Assembly: GCA_964483105.1 (NCBI GenBank)
Contig: CAYZZU010000008.1
Span: forward strand, 32,031 to 96,030
DNA length: 64,000 bases
From: CAYZZU01 sp964483105
GTDB taxonomy: Bacteria > CG2-30-53-67
Direction of reading: 5' to 3'
In this document: piece by piece, positions 31,089 through 39,995 of the stretch
Layout of the letters: every line of letters begins with the position of its first letter
Position numbering within the stretch: the stretch's first letter is position 1
Notes under the pieces: generated by a model
Seen by the model: only the letters and a program-made list of their open reading frames with translations
What the model was told of the DNA's origin: nothing
Databases searched by the model: none
Made by a program: the position numbers and the translations under genes

Positions 31089-32830
31089 GCCGCTCCTTGA
31101 GGAAGAGGGCTCAAAACAACCCATCCTCCTTGCTGGGAACCTTTCCTGATCGAGGTTCCGGATGTTTCGTGCCCCGCGATCAGGAGAAACCGTTTCAGAT
31201 CTTTCCGTTTGCCCCCGGAGGGAGCCTGTTGCATCAGCACAACAACCGAGTCCAATCCGCCGACTTGCTCTATATCTTTTGCCTCAATGAGGAGTCGGTT
31301 CTTCGGGTCCCGGAGATATCTCCGGGCCGAATCAGGCCGTTCAAATCTCCGGATCGGGATTCGGTCCAGATAAAAATAGAGATTTCCCTGCCTCCATTGA
31401 TGAAGGACCGCCAGGCGCCCCCCGGGAATATGCAGCCGGTTCACTTTCCCGCAAAAACTCTTCAGGTCCCTGAGAGACTCCATTTCAGGTGTAATCCCCG
31501 CAATATAATAGAGGTCCGCCGAGGCAATCACAACCAAAAAGAGCGCCACGAATACCCGGATTCTGTTTTTCAGGAAAAAAAGGAGCGCTGCGACAAGCCC
31601 CGCCGAGAAGAATGCCGCCACAAGACCGTGTCGAGTGAGGGACAAAGAGGAATAGGGGCGCAGAAAAGGAGGGCGGGAAAGGAGAAGAACCGATACCAAG
31701 GAGAAGAGCAAAAAGAGAAGAAACGTCGGCACGACCATCTGCAGCCGTTCACCCCGAGTGCGGGGGGGGTGTTGAATCAGGTCGCTCCACATCCTCCCCA
31801 CGATCAGGGATCCGGCGGGAAAGAGGGGAATCAGATAGTAACTCCGCCTGGAGCCGGAAAGGGTGAAAAAGAGAAACAAGGCGCAGAAATAGAGCAGGGC
31901 GAAACGCCTTCCCTTCTCCATGGGAAATCCCTTCCGGAATTCATGGAAAAGCGCCCCGGGGAGAAAGAGCGCCCAGGGGACGAAGATCACGAAGATTTCG
32001 TAGAAATAGTAATAAAACGGTTCCTTGTGATCAAAGGGCGTGAAGAACCGGAGGATGTTTTCCTTGAAAACCAGATAGAGAGAGCTTGCGGATCCGCTCC
32101 TTTCGCTATCGAGCAGGAAGGGCGTGAGATAGACCAGTAAGGCAAGCAGGCCGGCCGGAAGGGTATGCCGATTCACAATCGTTTCCCACCGTCTTTCGGA
32201 TGCGACATAGGGAATGAGGACAATCAGAGGGAGGACAAACCCCAAAAGCCCCTTGGTCAGGGAGTTCAGCGCCATGGAAAGAGCGAAGGGGTAGATCCAG
32301 ATCCGGCGCCGGCTCGCCTCAAAGCGGACAAAGATCCAGAGAGACAGGAGAACGCCGGTCATGGTCATCACGTCGGCGGAGGCAGTCCTCCCCCAGAAGA
32401 CCAGGTAGAAGCTTCCGGCCAGGATCAGGGAGGCGACCCGGGCGGTGTTCCGATCATAGAGCCTGCCTGCCAGGCCGTAGAGGAGCAGCACCGAACAGAT
32501 CGCGGCAAGCGCGGAAGGAAGCCGGGCGGTGAGTTCCGTGACTCGACCACCGGTCAGGGGCGCAAGGGCCGCGATCAACTGGTAGGAAAGGACCGGTTTG
32601 TCCCGGTACGGGGTACCGTTGATCCGGGGGGTAACCCAGTCCGAAGATGCAAGCATCTCCCGGGCGATCTCGGCCCATCGCCCCTCCGACCCCCAGAGGG
32701 AGCGGTCCCCCAGCCGGTACAGAAAAAGGAATGAAGCGAAGACAGCGAGGACGAGGAAAAAGAGAAAATCTCCGCGAGGCGCAATTCCCGGAGGACCCTC
32801 CTCCCCACGGACGGTACGGCTTCTCCTCAT
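31085..32830 (-). CDS. ArnT-like GT83 glycosyltransferase (middle copy)
   Basis: A 581-residue polytopic protein with a 20-residue basic cytoplasmic N-terminus. Family motifs are LWGSEGRWAEIAREMLASSDW with PYRDKPVLSYQ. The usual D-E pair of the first loop reads S-E here, so the first acidic residue is replaced, whereas the other two copies keep PDE. SLTKGLLGF replaces the common TKGPVG. These changes suggest a different acceptor or donor. The ATG at 32830 overlaps the stop of the decarboxylase gene (ATGA), and its own stop overlaps arnD, so it is firmly inside the operon. Confidence 0.86.
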   Translation of the reverse strand: MRRSRTVRGEEGPPGIAPRGDFLFFLVLAVFASFLFLYRLGDRSLWGSEGRWAEIAREMLASSDWVTPRINGTPYRDKPVLSYQLIAALAPLTGGRVTELTARLPSALAAICSVLLLYGLAGRLYDRNTARVASLILAGSFYLVFWGRTASADVMTMTGVLLSLWIFVRFEASRRRIWIYPFALSMALNSLTKGLLGFVLPLIVLIPYVASERRWETIVNRHTLPAGLLALLVYLTPFLLDSERSGSASSLYLVFKENILRFFTPFDHKEPFYYYFYEIFVIFVPWALFLPGALFHEFRKGFPMEKGRRFALLYFCALFLFFTLSGSRRSYYLIPLFPAGSLIVGRMWSDLIQHPPRTRGERLQMVVPTFLLFLLFSLVSVLLLSRPPFLRPYSSLSLTRHGLVAAFFSAGLVAALLFFLKNRIRVFVALFLVVIASADLYYIAGITPEMESLRDLKSFCGKVNRLHIPGGRLAVLHQWRQGNLYFYLDRIPIRRFERPDSARRYLRDPKNRLLIEAKDIEQVGGLDSVVVLMQQAPSGGKRKDLKRFLLIAGHETSGTSIRKGSQQGGWVVLSPLPQGAA

Positions 32831-33861
32831 AGCAGGGACTCTTGACGGTCGTTCAGAAGATAGTAATCCAGGGTCTTTTCCAGAGCCGTCTTCAGATCGA
32901 TTCTGGGCCTCCATTGTAAAAGTTCCTCGGCCTTCTGAATGGAGGGAACCCGGGTCAGAATATCCTGGTACCCCTTTCCGTAATACTCTTCCGAAGAGAC
33001 CTCGACAATCTCGGTGGATTCGGCCTGTTCCCGGTAATCCGGGTATTTCCCGACCATCTCCCTGAGGGTATAGGCCAGATCACGGATCGTCATATTGTTG
33101 CCCGGATTCCCGATATTGAAAATCTGACTCTGGCAGACATTGTTCTTGTTCTCGATGATCTTCATCAGGCAATCGATCCCGTCGTCGATGTAAGTGAAGG
33201 TACGGCTCTGTCTCCCGCCGTCCACGAGCTGGATCGGTTTCCCGGACATGATGTTTCCCAGAAACTGGGTCAGGACTCGAGAACTCCCCTCCTTCCCGCC
33301 GAAGATCCGGTCCAGTTTGGGACCAATCCAGTTGAATGGGCGGATCAGGGTGAATTGCAACCCTTCCCTTCCGTAGGCCCAGATCACACGGTCCATGAGC
33401 TGTTTGGAACAGCTGTAAATCCACCGTTCCTTATGGATCGGACCGAGGACAAGGTGGCTGGTCTCCGGATCGAATTCGGCGTCTTCGCACATCCCATAGA
33501 CCTCCGAGGTGGAGGGAAAGATCACCCGTTTCTTGTATTGAACGCATTGCCGCACAATCCGGAGATTCTCTTCGAAATCGAGTTGAAACACGGAAAGAGG
33601 ATCCTTCACATAGGATGCCGGGGTGGCAATGGCCACCAGGGGGAGAACCACGTCGCACTTCTTGATATGATACTCGATCCATTCCTTGTTAATGGAGATG
33701 TCACCTTCAACAAAATGAAAACGGGGATTGTCCAGAGAATGTTCCAGCTTGTCCCGGGACATATCCATTCCGAAGACTTCCCAGTCTGTTGTAGTCAGAA
33801 TCCTGTGGGTCAGACTGTTTCCGATAAACCCGTTGACGCCTAAAATAAGTATCTTCATCAT
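32827..33861 (-). CDS. UDP-glucuronate decarboxylase (stand-alone ArnA C-terminal domain)
   Basis: A 344-residue NAD-dependent SDR enzyme. ILGVNGFIGNSL is the nucleotide-binding motif. STSEVYG and YSCSKQLMDRVIW give the catalytic S/Y-x3-K. RPFNWIGPKLDRI and GGRQSRTFTYIDDGI match ArnA's dehydrogenase domain, including the arginine and serine region used for decarboxylation. It converts UDP-GlcA to UDP-Ara4O, the first committed step. In E. coli this is fused to the formyltransferase; here the two are separate genes with a 132-base repeat-containing gap. No ugd gene is visible in the window. Confidence 0.92.
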   Translation of the reverse strand: MMKILILGVNGFIGNSLTHRILTTTDWEVFGMDMSRDKLEHSLDNPRFHFVEGDISINKEWIEYHIKKCDVVLPLVAIATPASYVKDPLSVFQLDFEENLRIVRQCVQYKKRVIFPSTSEVYGMCEDAEFDPETSHLVLGPIHKERWIYSCSKQLMDRVIWAYGREGLQFTLIRPFNWIGPKLDRIFGGKEGSSRVLTQFLGNIMSGKPIQLVDGGRQSRTFTYIDDGIDCLMKIIENKNNVCQSQIFNIGNPGNNMTIRDLAYTLREMVGKYPDYREQAESTEIVEVSSEEYYGKGYQDILTRVPSIQKAEELLQWRPRIDLKTALEKTLDYYLLNDRQESLL

Positions 33862-33889
33862 CTTCTTTTCCTTTCAATCGTGCGAAATC

Positions 33890-33994
33890 GGGGTCAGGTC
33901 TCAACATTTGACATTGTGTTCCAAGCCAGATTCATCCTGAAGACTTCCCAGTCTGTTGCGGTCAGAATCTTGTCAAATGTTGAGACCTGACCCC
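33890..33994. repeat. Perfect 23-bp inverted repeat element carrying an arnA fragment
   Basis: GGGGTCAGGTCTCAACATTT+GAC at 33890-33912 is exactly complementary to 33972-33994. The 59 bases between include 33939-33973, which matches 33772-33806 inside the neighbouring decarboxylase gene with few differences. On the minus strand it would encode ILTATDWEVFRMN, compared with ILTTTDWEVFGMD in the gene. The right arm ends in the stop codon of the formyltransferase gene. It looks like a miniature element holding a fragment of a diverged arnA copy. Confidence 0.8.
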
Positions 33995-34932
33995 TACTCT
34001 ACTTTGGGGTTTCCCAGGAACATCCCGGGGGTCAGATCTTGAATTTTTGCGAACTCTTCTCCTCCAGTCTCCTCCATCCCTTCCATCTGGATCTTCTCGA
34101 GAAGGAGGCCCCCTTTCCCCGCGGCAACCTTCAGGGGGGAGACGGAAAGGACTTCTCCGGGCGCAGCTCCCGTGGTCTCCGACAGGGGGGTCGCTTTCCA
34201 GATGAGCAGTTTTTTGCCGTGGCTGGTCGTGAAGGCGCCGGGATAGGGATGCGTGACCGCGCGGATCAGGTTGTGGATCTCCCGGGCGCTTCGGGACCAG
34301 TCGATTTCCCCGTCCTCCGGCCGGCGGCCTCCGAAACAGGTGGCACGGCTTTCATCCTGCGGGATCCTGGGTGCGCGTCCTTCCCGGATCAGGGGAAGGA
34401 GATCACGGAGAAGATCCGCTCCCGCGGACGAAACCTTTTCCATCAATGTTCTGGCGGTGTCGGTGGCGGAAATGGGAATCCGGGTTTGCCCCACAATGTC
34501 ACCGGCATCGGGCTTTTCGACCATTTCATGAAGGGTGACTCCGGTTTCCGTTTCGCCGTGGATCAGGACCCAGTTCACCGGACAGCGACCCCGGTATCTT
34601 GGAAGATAGGCCCCATGCATGTTCAGGGCGCCCATCGGTGGAATGTCGAGGATATTCTTCGGAATCAGGTACCGGTAGTAAAAGGAGAAAATCAGGTCCG
34701 GCTTCAGGTCTTCCACCCAGTGGGTGAAGAAGGAAGTCGTGAGATCCCCCGGACCGGGCGTCCGGACCGGAATCTTATGGTCGAAGGCAAGTTGAAAAAC
34801 GGAAGGGAACCAGATCGTTTCACCGGGATCGTCCTCGTGGGTGATGACCGCGGCGATCTCCACCCCTTCCTCCAGCAACACGGAAAGACAGGCATGACCC
34901 ACGAGGTGGTATCCGAAGACCAATACGCGCAT
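33994..34932 (-). CDS. UDP-Ara4N formyltransferase (stand-alone ArnA N-terminal domain)
   Basis: A 312-residue methionyl-tRNA-formyltransferase-like enzyme. NMHGAYLPRYRGRCPVNW carries the catalytic Asn and His, and KPDAGDIVGQ the catalytic Asp, as in ArnA's formyltransferase domain. HPYPGAFT also matches ArnA. It transfers a formyl group from N10-formyl-THF to UDP-Ara4N so that ArnC can use it. It lies two bases after arnC. Its stop codon is part of the right arm of the inverted repeat, so an insertion may have replaced the original end of the gene. Confidence 0.92.
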   Translation of the reverse strand: MRVLVFGYHLVGHACLSVLLEEGVEIAAVITHEDDPGETIWFPSVFQLAFDHKIPVRTPGPGDLTTSFFTHWVEDLKPDLIFSFYYRYLIPKNILDIPPMGALNMHGAYLPRYRGRCPVNWVLIHGETETGVTLHEMVEKPDAGDIVGQTRIPISATDTARTLMEKVSSAGADLLRDLLPLIREGRAPRIPQDESRATCFGGRRPEDGEIDWSRSAREIHNLIRAVTHPYPGAFTTSHGKKLLIWKATPLSETTGAAPGEVLSVSPLKVAAGKGGLLLEKIQMEGMEETGGEEFAKIQDLTPGMFLGNPKVE

Positions 34933-34934
34933 TC

Positions 34935-35933
34935 TTATTTCCCTCCGTAAGTCTTCCGGATCACGAATCGGGGTCTCTTACGCACCTCCTGGTAGATCCT
35001 CCCCACATATTCTCCCAGAATACCCACACCGAACATGAGCACGCCGACCATGAAAAAGAGGATATCAAAAAGGGTAAAGAGACCCTGCGCCTCCGGCCCG
35101 ATGACAACCCGGCGGACGGCCAGGAGAACACCGAATCCAAGACTCACCAGGGCGATCAGGAATCCGAGAAAGGCGAAGATCTGGAGGGGGACCACGGAAA
35201 AACCGGTCATCAGATCGAAATTCAGCCGGAGCAACCGGTAGAGGGTGTACTTGGACGTTCCGGCGATTCGTTCCTCATGTCCCACCTCGATTTCTGTCGG
35301 ATTCGCCGCAAAGGAATGGGCCAGGGCGGGAATGAAGGTGGTGGTCTCCTGGCACTTTTTGATGTTTTCGATAATACTCCGATGATAGGCCCGAAGCATG
35401 CAGCCATAGTCCCGGAGTTCGATTCCGGTGATCCGGCTGGTGATCTTGTTGACGGCCCAGGACGAGATCCTGCGGAAGAGCGTATCTTTCCGCTCCCGCC
35501 TGTATCCCCCCACGGCGTCGTACCCCCCTTCCACGGCCTCCACCAGTTTCGGGATTTCTTCCGGAGGATTCTGAAGGTCTGCGTCGATGGTGATGACCAC
35601 TTCGCCCCTGCATCGCTCAAAGGCGGCGAAAATCGCCATGTGCTGCCCGAAGTTCCCGTTGAACTCGATGATCCGCACCTCGTCCGGACAGCGGTCCAGG
35701 AACGCCCTCAGGATCGACAGCGACCGGTCGGTACTGCCGTCATCCACGAAGAGGATCTCGAAGGGTTTCCCGATCCCCCGGAGGACCGGATGAAGACGGG
35801 CAAAGAGCTTTTCCAGCGTCGCCTCTTCGTTGTAAACGGGGACGACAACCGAAAGATAGGGGGTCCTTGCGCTCTCATCTTCGGAGAATGTGCATGTGGA
35901 GGATGAAGTATTGGTCTGGGATTCCCGGCTCAC
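34935..35933 (-). CDS. arnC: Undecaprenyl-phosphate Ara4FN transferase
   Basis: A 332-residue GT2 enzyme with two C-terminal membrane segments (about residues 230-255 and 270-295). SVVVPVYNEEATLEKL, VDDGSTDRS and TIDADLQNPPEEI (DxD) are clear, and LRDYGCMLRAYHR and ERIAGTSKYTLYRLLRLN match ArnC. It transfers Ara4FN from UDP to undecaprenyl phosphate on the cytoplasmic face. I start it at the GTG at 35933 (GTGA overlap with the arnB stop, AGGAG six bases upstream); a start at 35957 would overlap arnB by 28 bases. Confidence 0.93.
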   Translation of the reverse strand: MSRESQTNTSSSTCTFSEDESARTPYLSVVVPVYNEEATLEKLFARLHPVLRGIGKPFEILFVDDGSTDRSLSILRAFLDRCPDEVRIIEFNGNFGQHMAIFAAFERCRGEVVITIDADLQNPPEEIPKLVEAVEGGYDAVGGYRRERKDTLFRRISSWAVNKITSRITGIELRDYGCMLRAYHRSIIENIKKCQETTTFIPALAHSFAANPTEIEVGHEERIAGTSKYTLYRLLRLNFDLMTGFSVVPLQIFAFLGFLIALVSLGFGVLLAVRRVVIGPEAQGLFTLFDILFFMVGVLMFGVGILGEYVGRIYQEVRKRPRFVIRKTYGGK

Positions 35934-37129
35934 GATCTTCTCCTGTAACGGTGGCAAACGTTTTGAACTGCGCGGATGACATCCTCCTGATCCCGGTCGG
36001 TCATTCCCGGAAAGAGGGGGATCGAAAGGATCCGGTCCGAGACCGATTCGGCGTGGGGGAAGTCCCCCCGCCGGTAGGAGAAGTTCTCCCGATAATAACG
36101 ATGAAGATGAACGGCGATGAAGTGAATCCCGGTACCGATCTTTTCCTCCCTGAGGGCGTTCATGAATCCATCCCGGTTGATGGTCAGTCTTTCGGGCCGG
36201 ACGAGGATGACATACAGGTGCCAGGCGTGCCGGTGAGGATAGGGAACCGCGCGGGGCAGTTCGATCTCATCGAGTTTGGCGAAGGCGTGGTGATACCGTT
36301 CGGCCATCTCCTTTCGTCTCCGGTTGAAGGCGTCGATCCGTCTGAGCTGGTGGATGCCGAGGGCGGCCTGGATATCCATGAAATTGTATTTGAAGCCGGG
36401 CAGGAGAACATCGTAGTGAGGCGTTCCCCGGGCATCGTAGCGTTTCCAGGCGTCCTTCGTAATCCCGTGGAACTTGAGGATCCGGATCCTCTCGGCCAGT
36501 TCCTCGTTGTCCGTGGTGACCATTCCCCCTTCACCGGTCGTGAGGTTTTTGATCGGATGGAAGGAAAAGACCGTAAGATCACTCAGACTCCCGATCCGTT
36601 TTCTCCGGTACTCCGTCCCGATGGCGTGTGCCGCATCCTCAATAACGAACAGTTCATGTTGATCCGCGATTCTGTGGATCTTGTCGAGGTCGCAGGGTTG
36701 TCCGGCGAAATGAACCGGAAGGATCGCCCGGGTTTTCTCCGTGACCTTTCTTTCGATCTCTTCCGGGTCGATCTGCAGGGTGGTGGGGTCGATATCGGCG
36801 AAAACGGGTGTCGCCCCGTTGGCCACGATCATGTTCACCGTAGCCACGAAGGTCATGGGGGTGGTGATGACCTCGTCCCCCGGTCCCACGCCGATTGCCT
36901 TCAGGGAGAGATGAAGCCCGGCCGTGGCCGAGGAGAGGGCCACGGCGTGTTTCGCCTCCACGTAGCCGGCGAAATCCGCTTCAAACCGCTGGGCCTTGGG
37001 TCCGGTGGTAATCCATCCCGAGCGGAGGGAGTCCACCACTTCGGCGATTTCCTCCTCTCCGATCGAAGGAAGGGAAAAGGGGAGAAAGGTAAGTCGCGCG
37101 GGTTTTTCTTCGTCAGTTTCGGAATGCAT
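35930..37129 (-). CDS. arnB: UDP-Ara4O aminotransferase
   Basis: A 399-residue DegT/DnrJ/EryC1 PLP aminotransferase. The PLP lysine lies in FSFHPIKNLTTGEGG (about residue 192), preceded by EDAAHAIGTEYRRKRIG. GWITTGPKAQRFE near the N-terminus and GTGIHFIAVHLHRYY near the C-terminus match ArnB. It aminates UDP-Ara4O to UDP-Ara4N with glutamate as donor. It is followed directly by arnC with a GTGA overlap, and preceded by an ArnT gene. The order here is T-B-C-A(formyl)-A(decarboxylase)-T-D, unlike the BCADTEF order of enterobacteria. Confidence 0.94.
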   Translation of the reverse strand: MHSETDEEKPARLTFLPFSLPSIGEEEIAEVVDSLRSGWITTGPKAQRFEADFAGYVEAKHAVALSSATAGLHLSLKAIGVGPGDEVITTPMTFVATVNMIVANGATPVFADIDPTTLQIDPEEIERKVTEKTRAILPVHFAGQPCDLDKIHRIADQHELFVIEDAAHAIGTEYRRKRIGSLSDLTVFSFHPIKNLTTGEGGMVTTDNEELAERIRILKFHGITKDAWKRYDARGTPHYDVLLPGFKYNFMDIQAALGIHQLRRIDAFNRRRKEMAERYHHAFAKLDEIELPRAVPYPHRHAWHLYVILVRPERLTINRDGFMNALREEKIGTGIHFIAVHLHRYYRENFSYRRGDFPHAESVSDRILSIPLFPGMTDRDQEDVIRAVQNVCHRYRRRS

Positions 37130-37169
37130 TCTGGGTCTCTTTCATCGGGAGGGCCTCCAGCCGAACCGG

Positions 37170-38825
37170 TCAGATCCGGATCCGGTCCTCATCCAATCGA
37201 TTGGTCAGGAAAACCAGGTCCCATTTCCACCCCTTCAGGGGCAGGCCGGGAAGAATGACCTTCCTGCTGATTGCCTGAAGATGCTGTTTTTCTTTTTCGT
37301 ACAGGTTCCGGTTCATCAGGCAGTAGACCTTCTTTTTCTGCTCCAGGAAGGAGATCCCGTCCCGGACGTTATAACCGAAATCGATCAGGTTTCGTCTCCT
37401 TTCCCGGTTGATATAGAAAACGGCGCTGGGAGGGTGAAAGCCGACGCAGCCCAGGTCATGCTCTCCGACCTTCCGGGCCACCATGGAACAGAGTTTTTTC
37501 GAGGAGCGGCTTTTGACATCGAGCTCCGGATAGATGATACCCGCCAGGAGAAGTTCCAGCCCGAAGGCCGTGACAAAGAAAGCGGTGATGATCGCCCGAC
37601 CGCCGGGCTGTCTCATACCCTGGAAGAGCAGACCCGCCCCCGTGACAAGGAGGAGGGTGAGACCCGCGGCCGGAAGCCAAAGGTCGTGGTAACGGCTCTG
37701 GGCCAGATAGAGGGCGCCTCCCCCCGTCAGGATCATCAGGGTCGCGAGCACCGCCCCCCCGGATTTGATCCAGACGGAGAGCCGGACGAACGGTTCTCCG
37801 CGCAGGACCTGATCCAGGAACTCTCCGACCAGAAGGGCCAGCGCGGGATAGAGAGGAACGATATAGAGAGAACGCTTGCTTTGAGAAAGACTGAAAAAGA
37901 GAAAGACCGAGAGAAACCAGATCAGGAGAAAGGTCCGACCCGGGTTTTTCTCCTTACCGGATTTCCACCAGTAGGCAAAGGTTGCGGGCAGGATCAGCGT
38001 CCAGGGAAGGAAATGGACCGGAAGCTTGACCAGGTAGTAATAGAACGGCTGTCGATGATCGAAGGCATGGAAAAAACGTTGAAAATTCTGCCGGAAAAAA
38101 AATTCCAGACCGAAAGCCTTCCCTTCCAGGAAAAACCAGGGAGAGGCAATCAGAAGGATCAGGAAGAGACCGATCACGGGATATAATTTCGGAACCGCTT
38201 TGAGATCCCGGCGGACCAGTAGGTAGAGCAAGGCGACCATAACGGGGACAATGACTCCGACCGGCCCCTTGGCCAATACGGCGAGTCCCATGAAGATATA
38301 GGCTGCAAAAAGGGTTTTCCCCTTCCATATTCCGTGATAACAGTAATAGAAGGTGAAAAGAGAGAGCGTGATGAAAAGGCAGAGGGTCATGTCGATCTCC
38401 GCTGATCGGGCCTGTTCGAAGATCATATGGTTACTGATGAAGACCAGCGCCCCCAGAAAGGCGGCCCGCCAACCGAAGATCCGGCGGCCCAGGAAAAAGA
38501 CACAAAGAACAGTCCCGATCCCCGCCAGCACGGAGGGAAGGCGTGCCGAGAATTCATTGACTCTGCCGATCAGTCGGGAGAAAGCGGCGATACTCCAGTA
38601 GTAAAGAGGGGGTTTGACCAGGGCCGGTCTGCTGGAAATCGGCTCTCCGTTGTAGCTGAGGTGGATCCAGTCACCGTTTTTCAGTATTTCGGAGGCGATG
38701 ACCGCTCCCCTCGGTTCATCCGGATCCCAGAGGGAAATCTTCCCGATATTGTAAAAAAAGACCCCTCCAGAAATCAGAATCAGAAGGATTGCCAGGGTCC
38801 ATTTATGTTTCACCCATTCGGTCAT
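37170..38825 (-). CDS. arnT: ArnT-like GT83 glycosyltransferase (first gene of the arn run)
   Basis: A 551-residue polytopic protein with about 12 membrane segments. The first loop holds LWDPDEPRGAVIASEILKNG and KPPLYYW, the second LAKGPVG, and FFFRQNFQRFFHAFDHRQPFYYY-type sequence (FDHRQPFYYY) is shared with the middle copy. These are the motifs of ArnT and related undecaprenyl-phosphate-sugar transferases. As the first gene under a strong promoter and next to arnB it is the best candidate for the true aminoarabinose transferase, which acts on the periplasmic side of the inner membrane. Which of the three copies modifies which site cannot be told from sequence. Confidence 0.88.
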   Translation of the reverse strand: MTEWVKHKWTLAILLILISGGVFFYNIGKISLWDPDEPRGAVIASEILKNGDWIHLSYNGEPISSRPALVKPPLYYWSIAAFSRLIGRVNEFSARLPSVLAGIGTVLCVFFLGRRIFGWRAAFLGALVFISNHMIFEQARSAEIDMTLCLFITLSLFTFYYCYHGIWKGKTLFAAYIFMGLAVLAKGPVGVIVPVMVALLYLLVRRDLKAVPKLYPVIGLFLILLIASPWFFLEGKAFGLEFFFRQNFQRFFHAFDHRQPFYYYLVKLPVHFLPWTLILPATFAYWWKSGKEKNPGRTFLLIWFLSVFLFFSLSQSKRSLYIVPLYPALALLVGEFLDQVLRGEPFVRLSVWIKSGGAVLATLMILTGGGALYLAQSRYHDLWLPAAGLTLLLVTGAGLLFQGMRQPGGRAIITAFFVTAFGLELLLAGIIYPELDVKSRSSKKLCSMVARKVGEHDLGCVGFHPPSAVFYINRERRRNLIDFGYNVRDGISFLEQKKKVYCLMNRNLYEKEKQHLQAISRKVILPGLPLKGWKWDLVFLTNRLDEDRIRI

Positions 38826-38946
38826 GGCCTGTCTTGCTGTTTCTGTTCATGACGGTTTCGAAAAGAGCCCGTCTGCTTTTTTCCCCCCCCCGGATCCGGA
38901 TAAGGGGGAAGCGGAACTCCCCGCGCTTTCTGTTGAACCGGAGAAA

Positions 38947-38974
38947 ACTATAATGGAAAGAGAGGTTGTGTCAA
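38947..38974 (-). promoter_or_regulatory. Promoter of the arn operon
   Basis: Perfect TTGACA (38974-38969) and TATAGT (38952-38947) with a 16-base spacer on the minus strand. The leader to the ATG at 38825 is about 115 bases. I see no clear PhoP/PmrA-type direct repeat. Confidence 0.75.
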
Positions 38975-38999
38975 GGATTAATATGGATGCGATTCGTTT

Positions 39000-39773
39000 C
39001 TACTTGCGGGCCGCTTCGGCAAGTTTTGCATCGATCACCTTTCGGAAAACCTCGAAGGGCCGGGCCCCCTTGAGAAAAGCCCCGTGGATCTTTCCATCCG
39101 GACGGGTTACACCGATCACGAAGCTTGGCGTACTGTTGACTCCGGCCTTTCTCCCATCCAGGATGTCCTTCCGGACCTCGGCGGCATTCTTTCCGCTTTC
39201 CAGGCAGTAAATGTAATCCGGCATATAAAGTCCGAGTTTTTCCCCGTATTGTTTCAGGTCTTCGAATTGCAGATGCTTGTTGTTCTGAAAGAGAAGCTCG
39301 TTCATCTCCCAGTACATCCCCTGGTCTCCCGCGCACTCCGCCGCCTCCGCCGCCTTGGCTGCGAACTTGTGGAAGGAGAGGGGGTAATCCCGGAAGACCA
39401 GACGGAGTTTTCCGGTGTCAATATAGTCCGTTCGGATCTTCGGAAGGGTCTGTGTGGCGAAACGGGCACAGAAGGGACACTGAAACTCGGAGAACTCGAT
39501 CATGGTGACCGGAGCATCCTCTTTTCCGAGAACCGCATCGTCGTCGATGGAGCCCCAGGCCGTCCGTTCCAGGGGGGGCTGTTGCCGCCTGACCTTTTTC
39601 AGATCGAGTTGAAGTTCAGAAATGGACTTCCTTAAGGCAACCACTTCCAGCTTGAGTTGCCCCACATTCCCGGACAGGGACCGGATTTCTCTCTCAAAAT
39701 AGAAGATGGAACCAAGCAGAATCGCCGCAAAAACCCAAAATAACCAGATCCGGGGCTGTCTCATCTTGCTCAT
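39000..39773 (-). CDS. DsbA-like thioredoxin-fold protein
   Basis: A 257-residue protein. An N-terminal membrane anchor (IWLFWVFAAILLGSIFYF) is followed by a coiled-coil segment (about residues 35-65) and a DsbA/DSBA-like domain with the redox motif FQCPFCARF (CPFC, about residue 100) and the cis-proline loop NSTPSFVIG. It is therefore an envelope disulfide oxidase or isomerase similar to the BdbD/DsbA-like proteins. The ATG at 39773 has GGAGG seven bases upstream. The open frame continues to 40847, but that part is antisense to the GH13 gene and is not coding. Its partner (DsbB/VKOR) is not in the window. Confidence 0.9.
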   Translation of the reverse strand: MSKMRQPRIWLFWVFAAILLGSIFYFEREIRSLSGNVGQLKLEVVALRKSISELQLDLKKVRRQQPPLERTAWGSIDDDAVLGKEDAPVTMIEFSEFQCPFCARFATQTLPKIRTDYIDTGKLRLVFRDYPLSFHKFAAKAAEAAECAGDQGMYWEMNELLFQNNKHLQFEDLKQYGEKLGLYMPDYIYCLESGKNAAEVRKDILDGRKAGVNSTPSFVIGVTRPDGKIHGAFLKGARPFEVFRKVIDAKLAEAARK

Positions 39774-39920
39774 CTTGTTGCCTCCGTACGGTTTTTTAAC
39801 ATAAAGCCCTCCATCAGGACAAGAAATTTTTTCTGTTATGCCCCTCCGCATCCCCGGTATCCCGGCACGGAAGTGTCTTTCCACCTCTCTCCCGTCAAGA
39901 ATCTTCGGTCGACTCCGGGA

Positions 39921-39949
39921 TTGACAGGAACGTGGGCCTTGGATAGAAT
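39921..39949 (+). promoter_or_regulatory. Promoter of the GH13 gene
   Basis: Perfect TTGACA (39921-39926) and TAGAAT (39944-39949) with a 17-base spacer. The start near 39956 lies upstream of the ATG at 39996 but downstream of the GTG at 39873, which settles the choice of start codon. Confidence 0.7.
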
Positions 39950-39995
39950 CGGCGCGATCGATGAATCCGGAACACCGAATGGGGTAGATCTGAAT

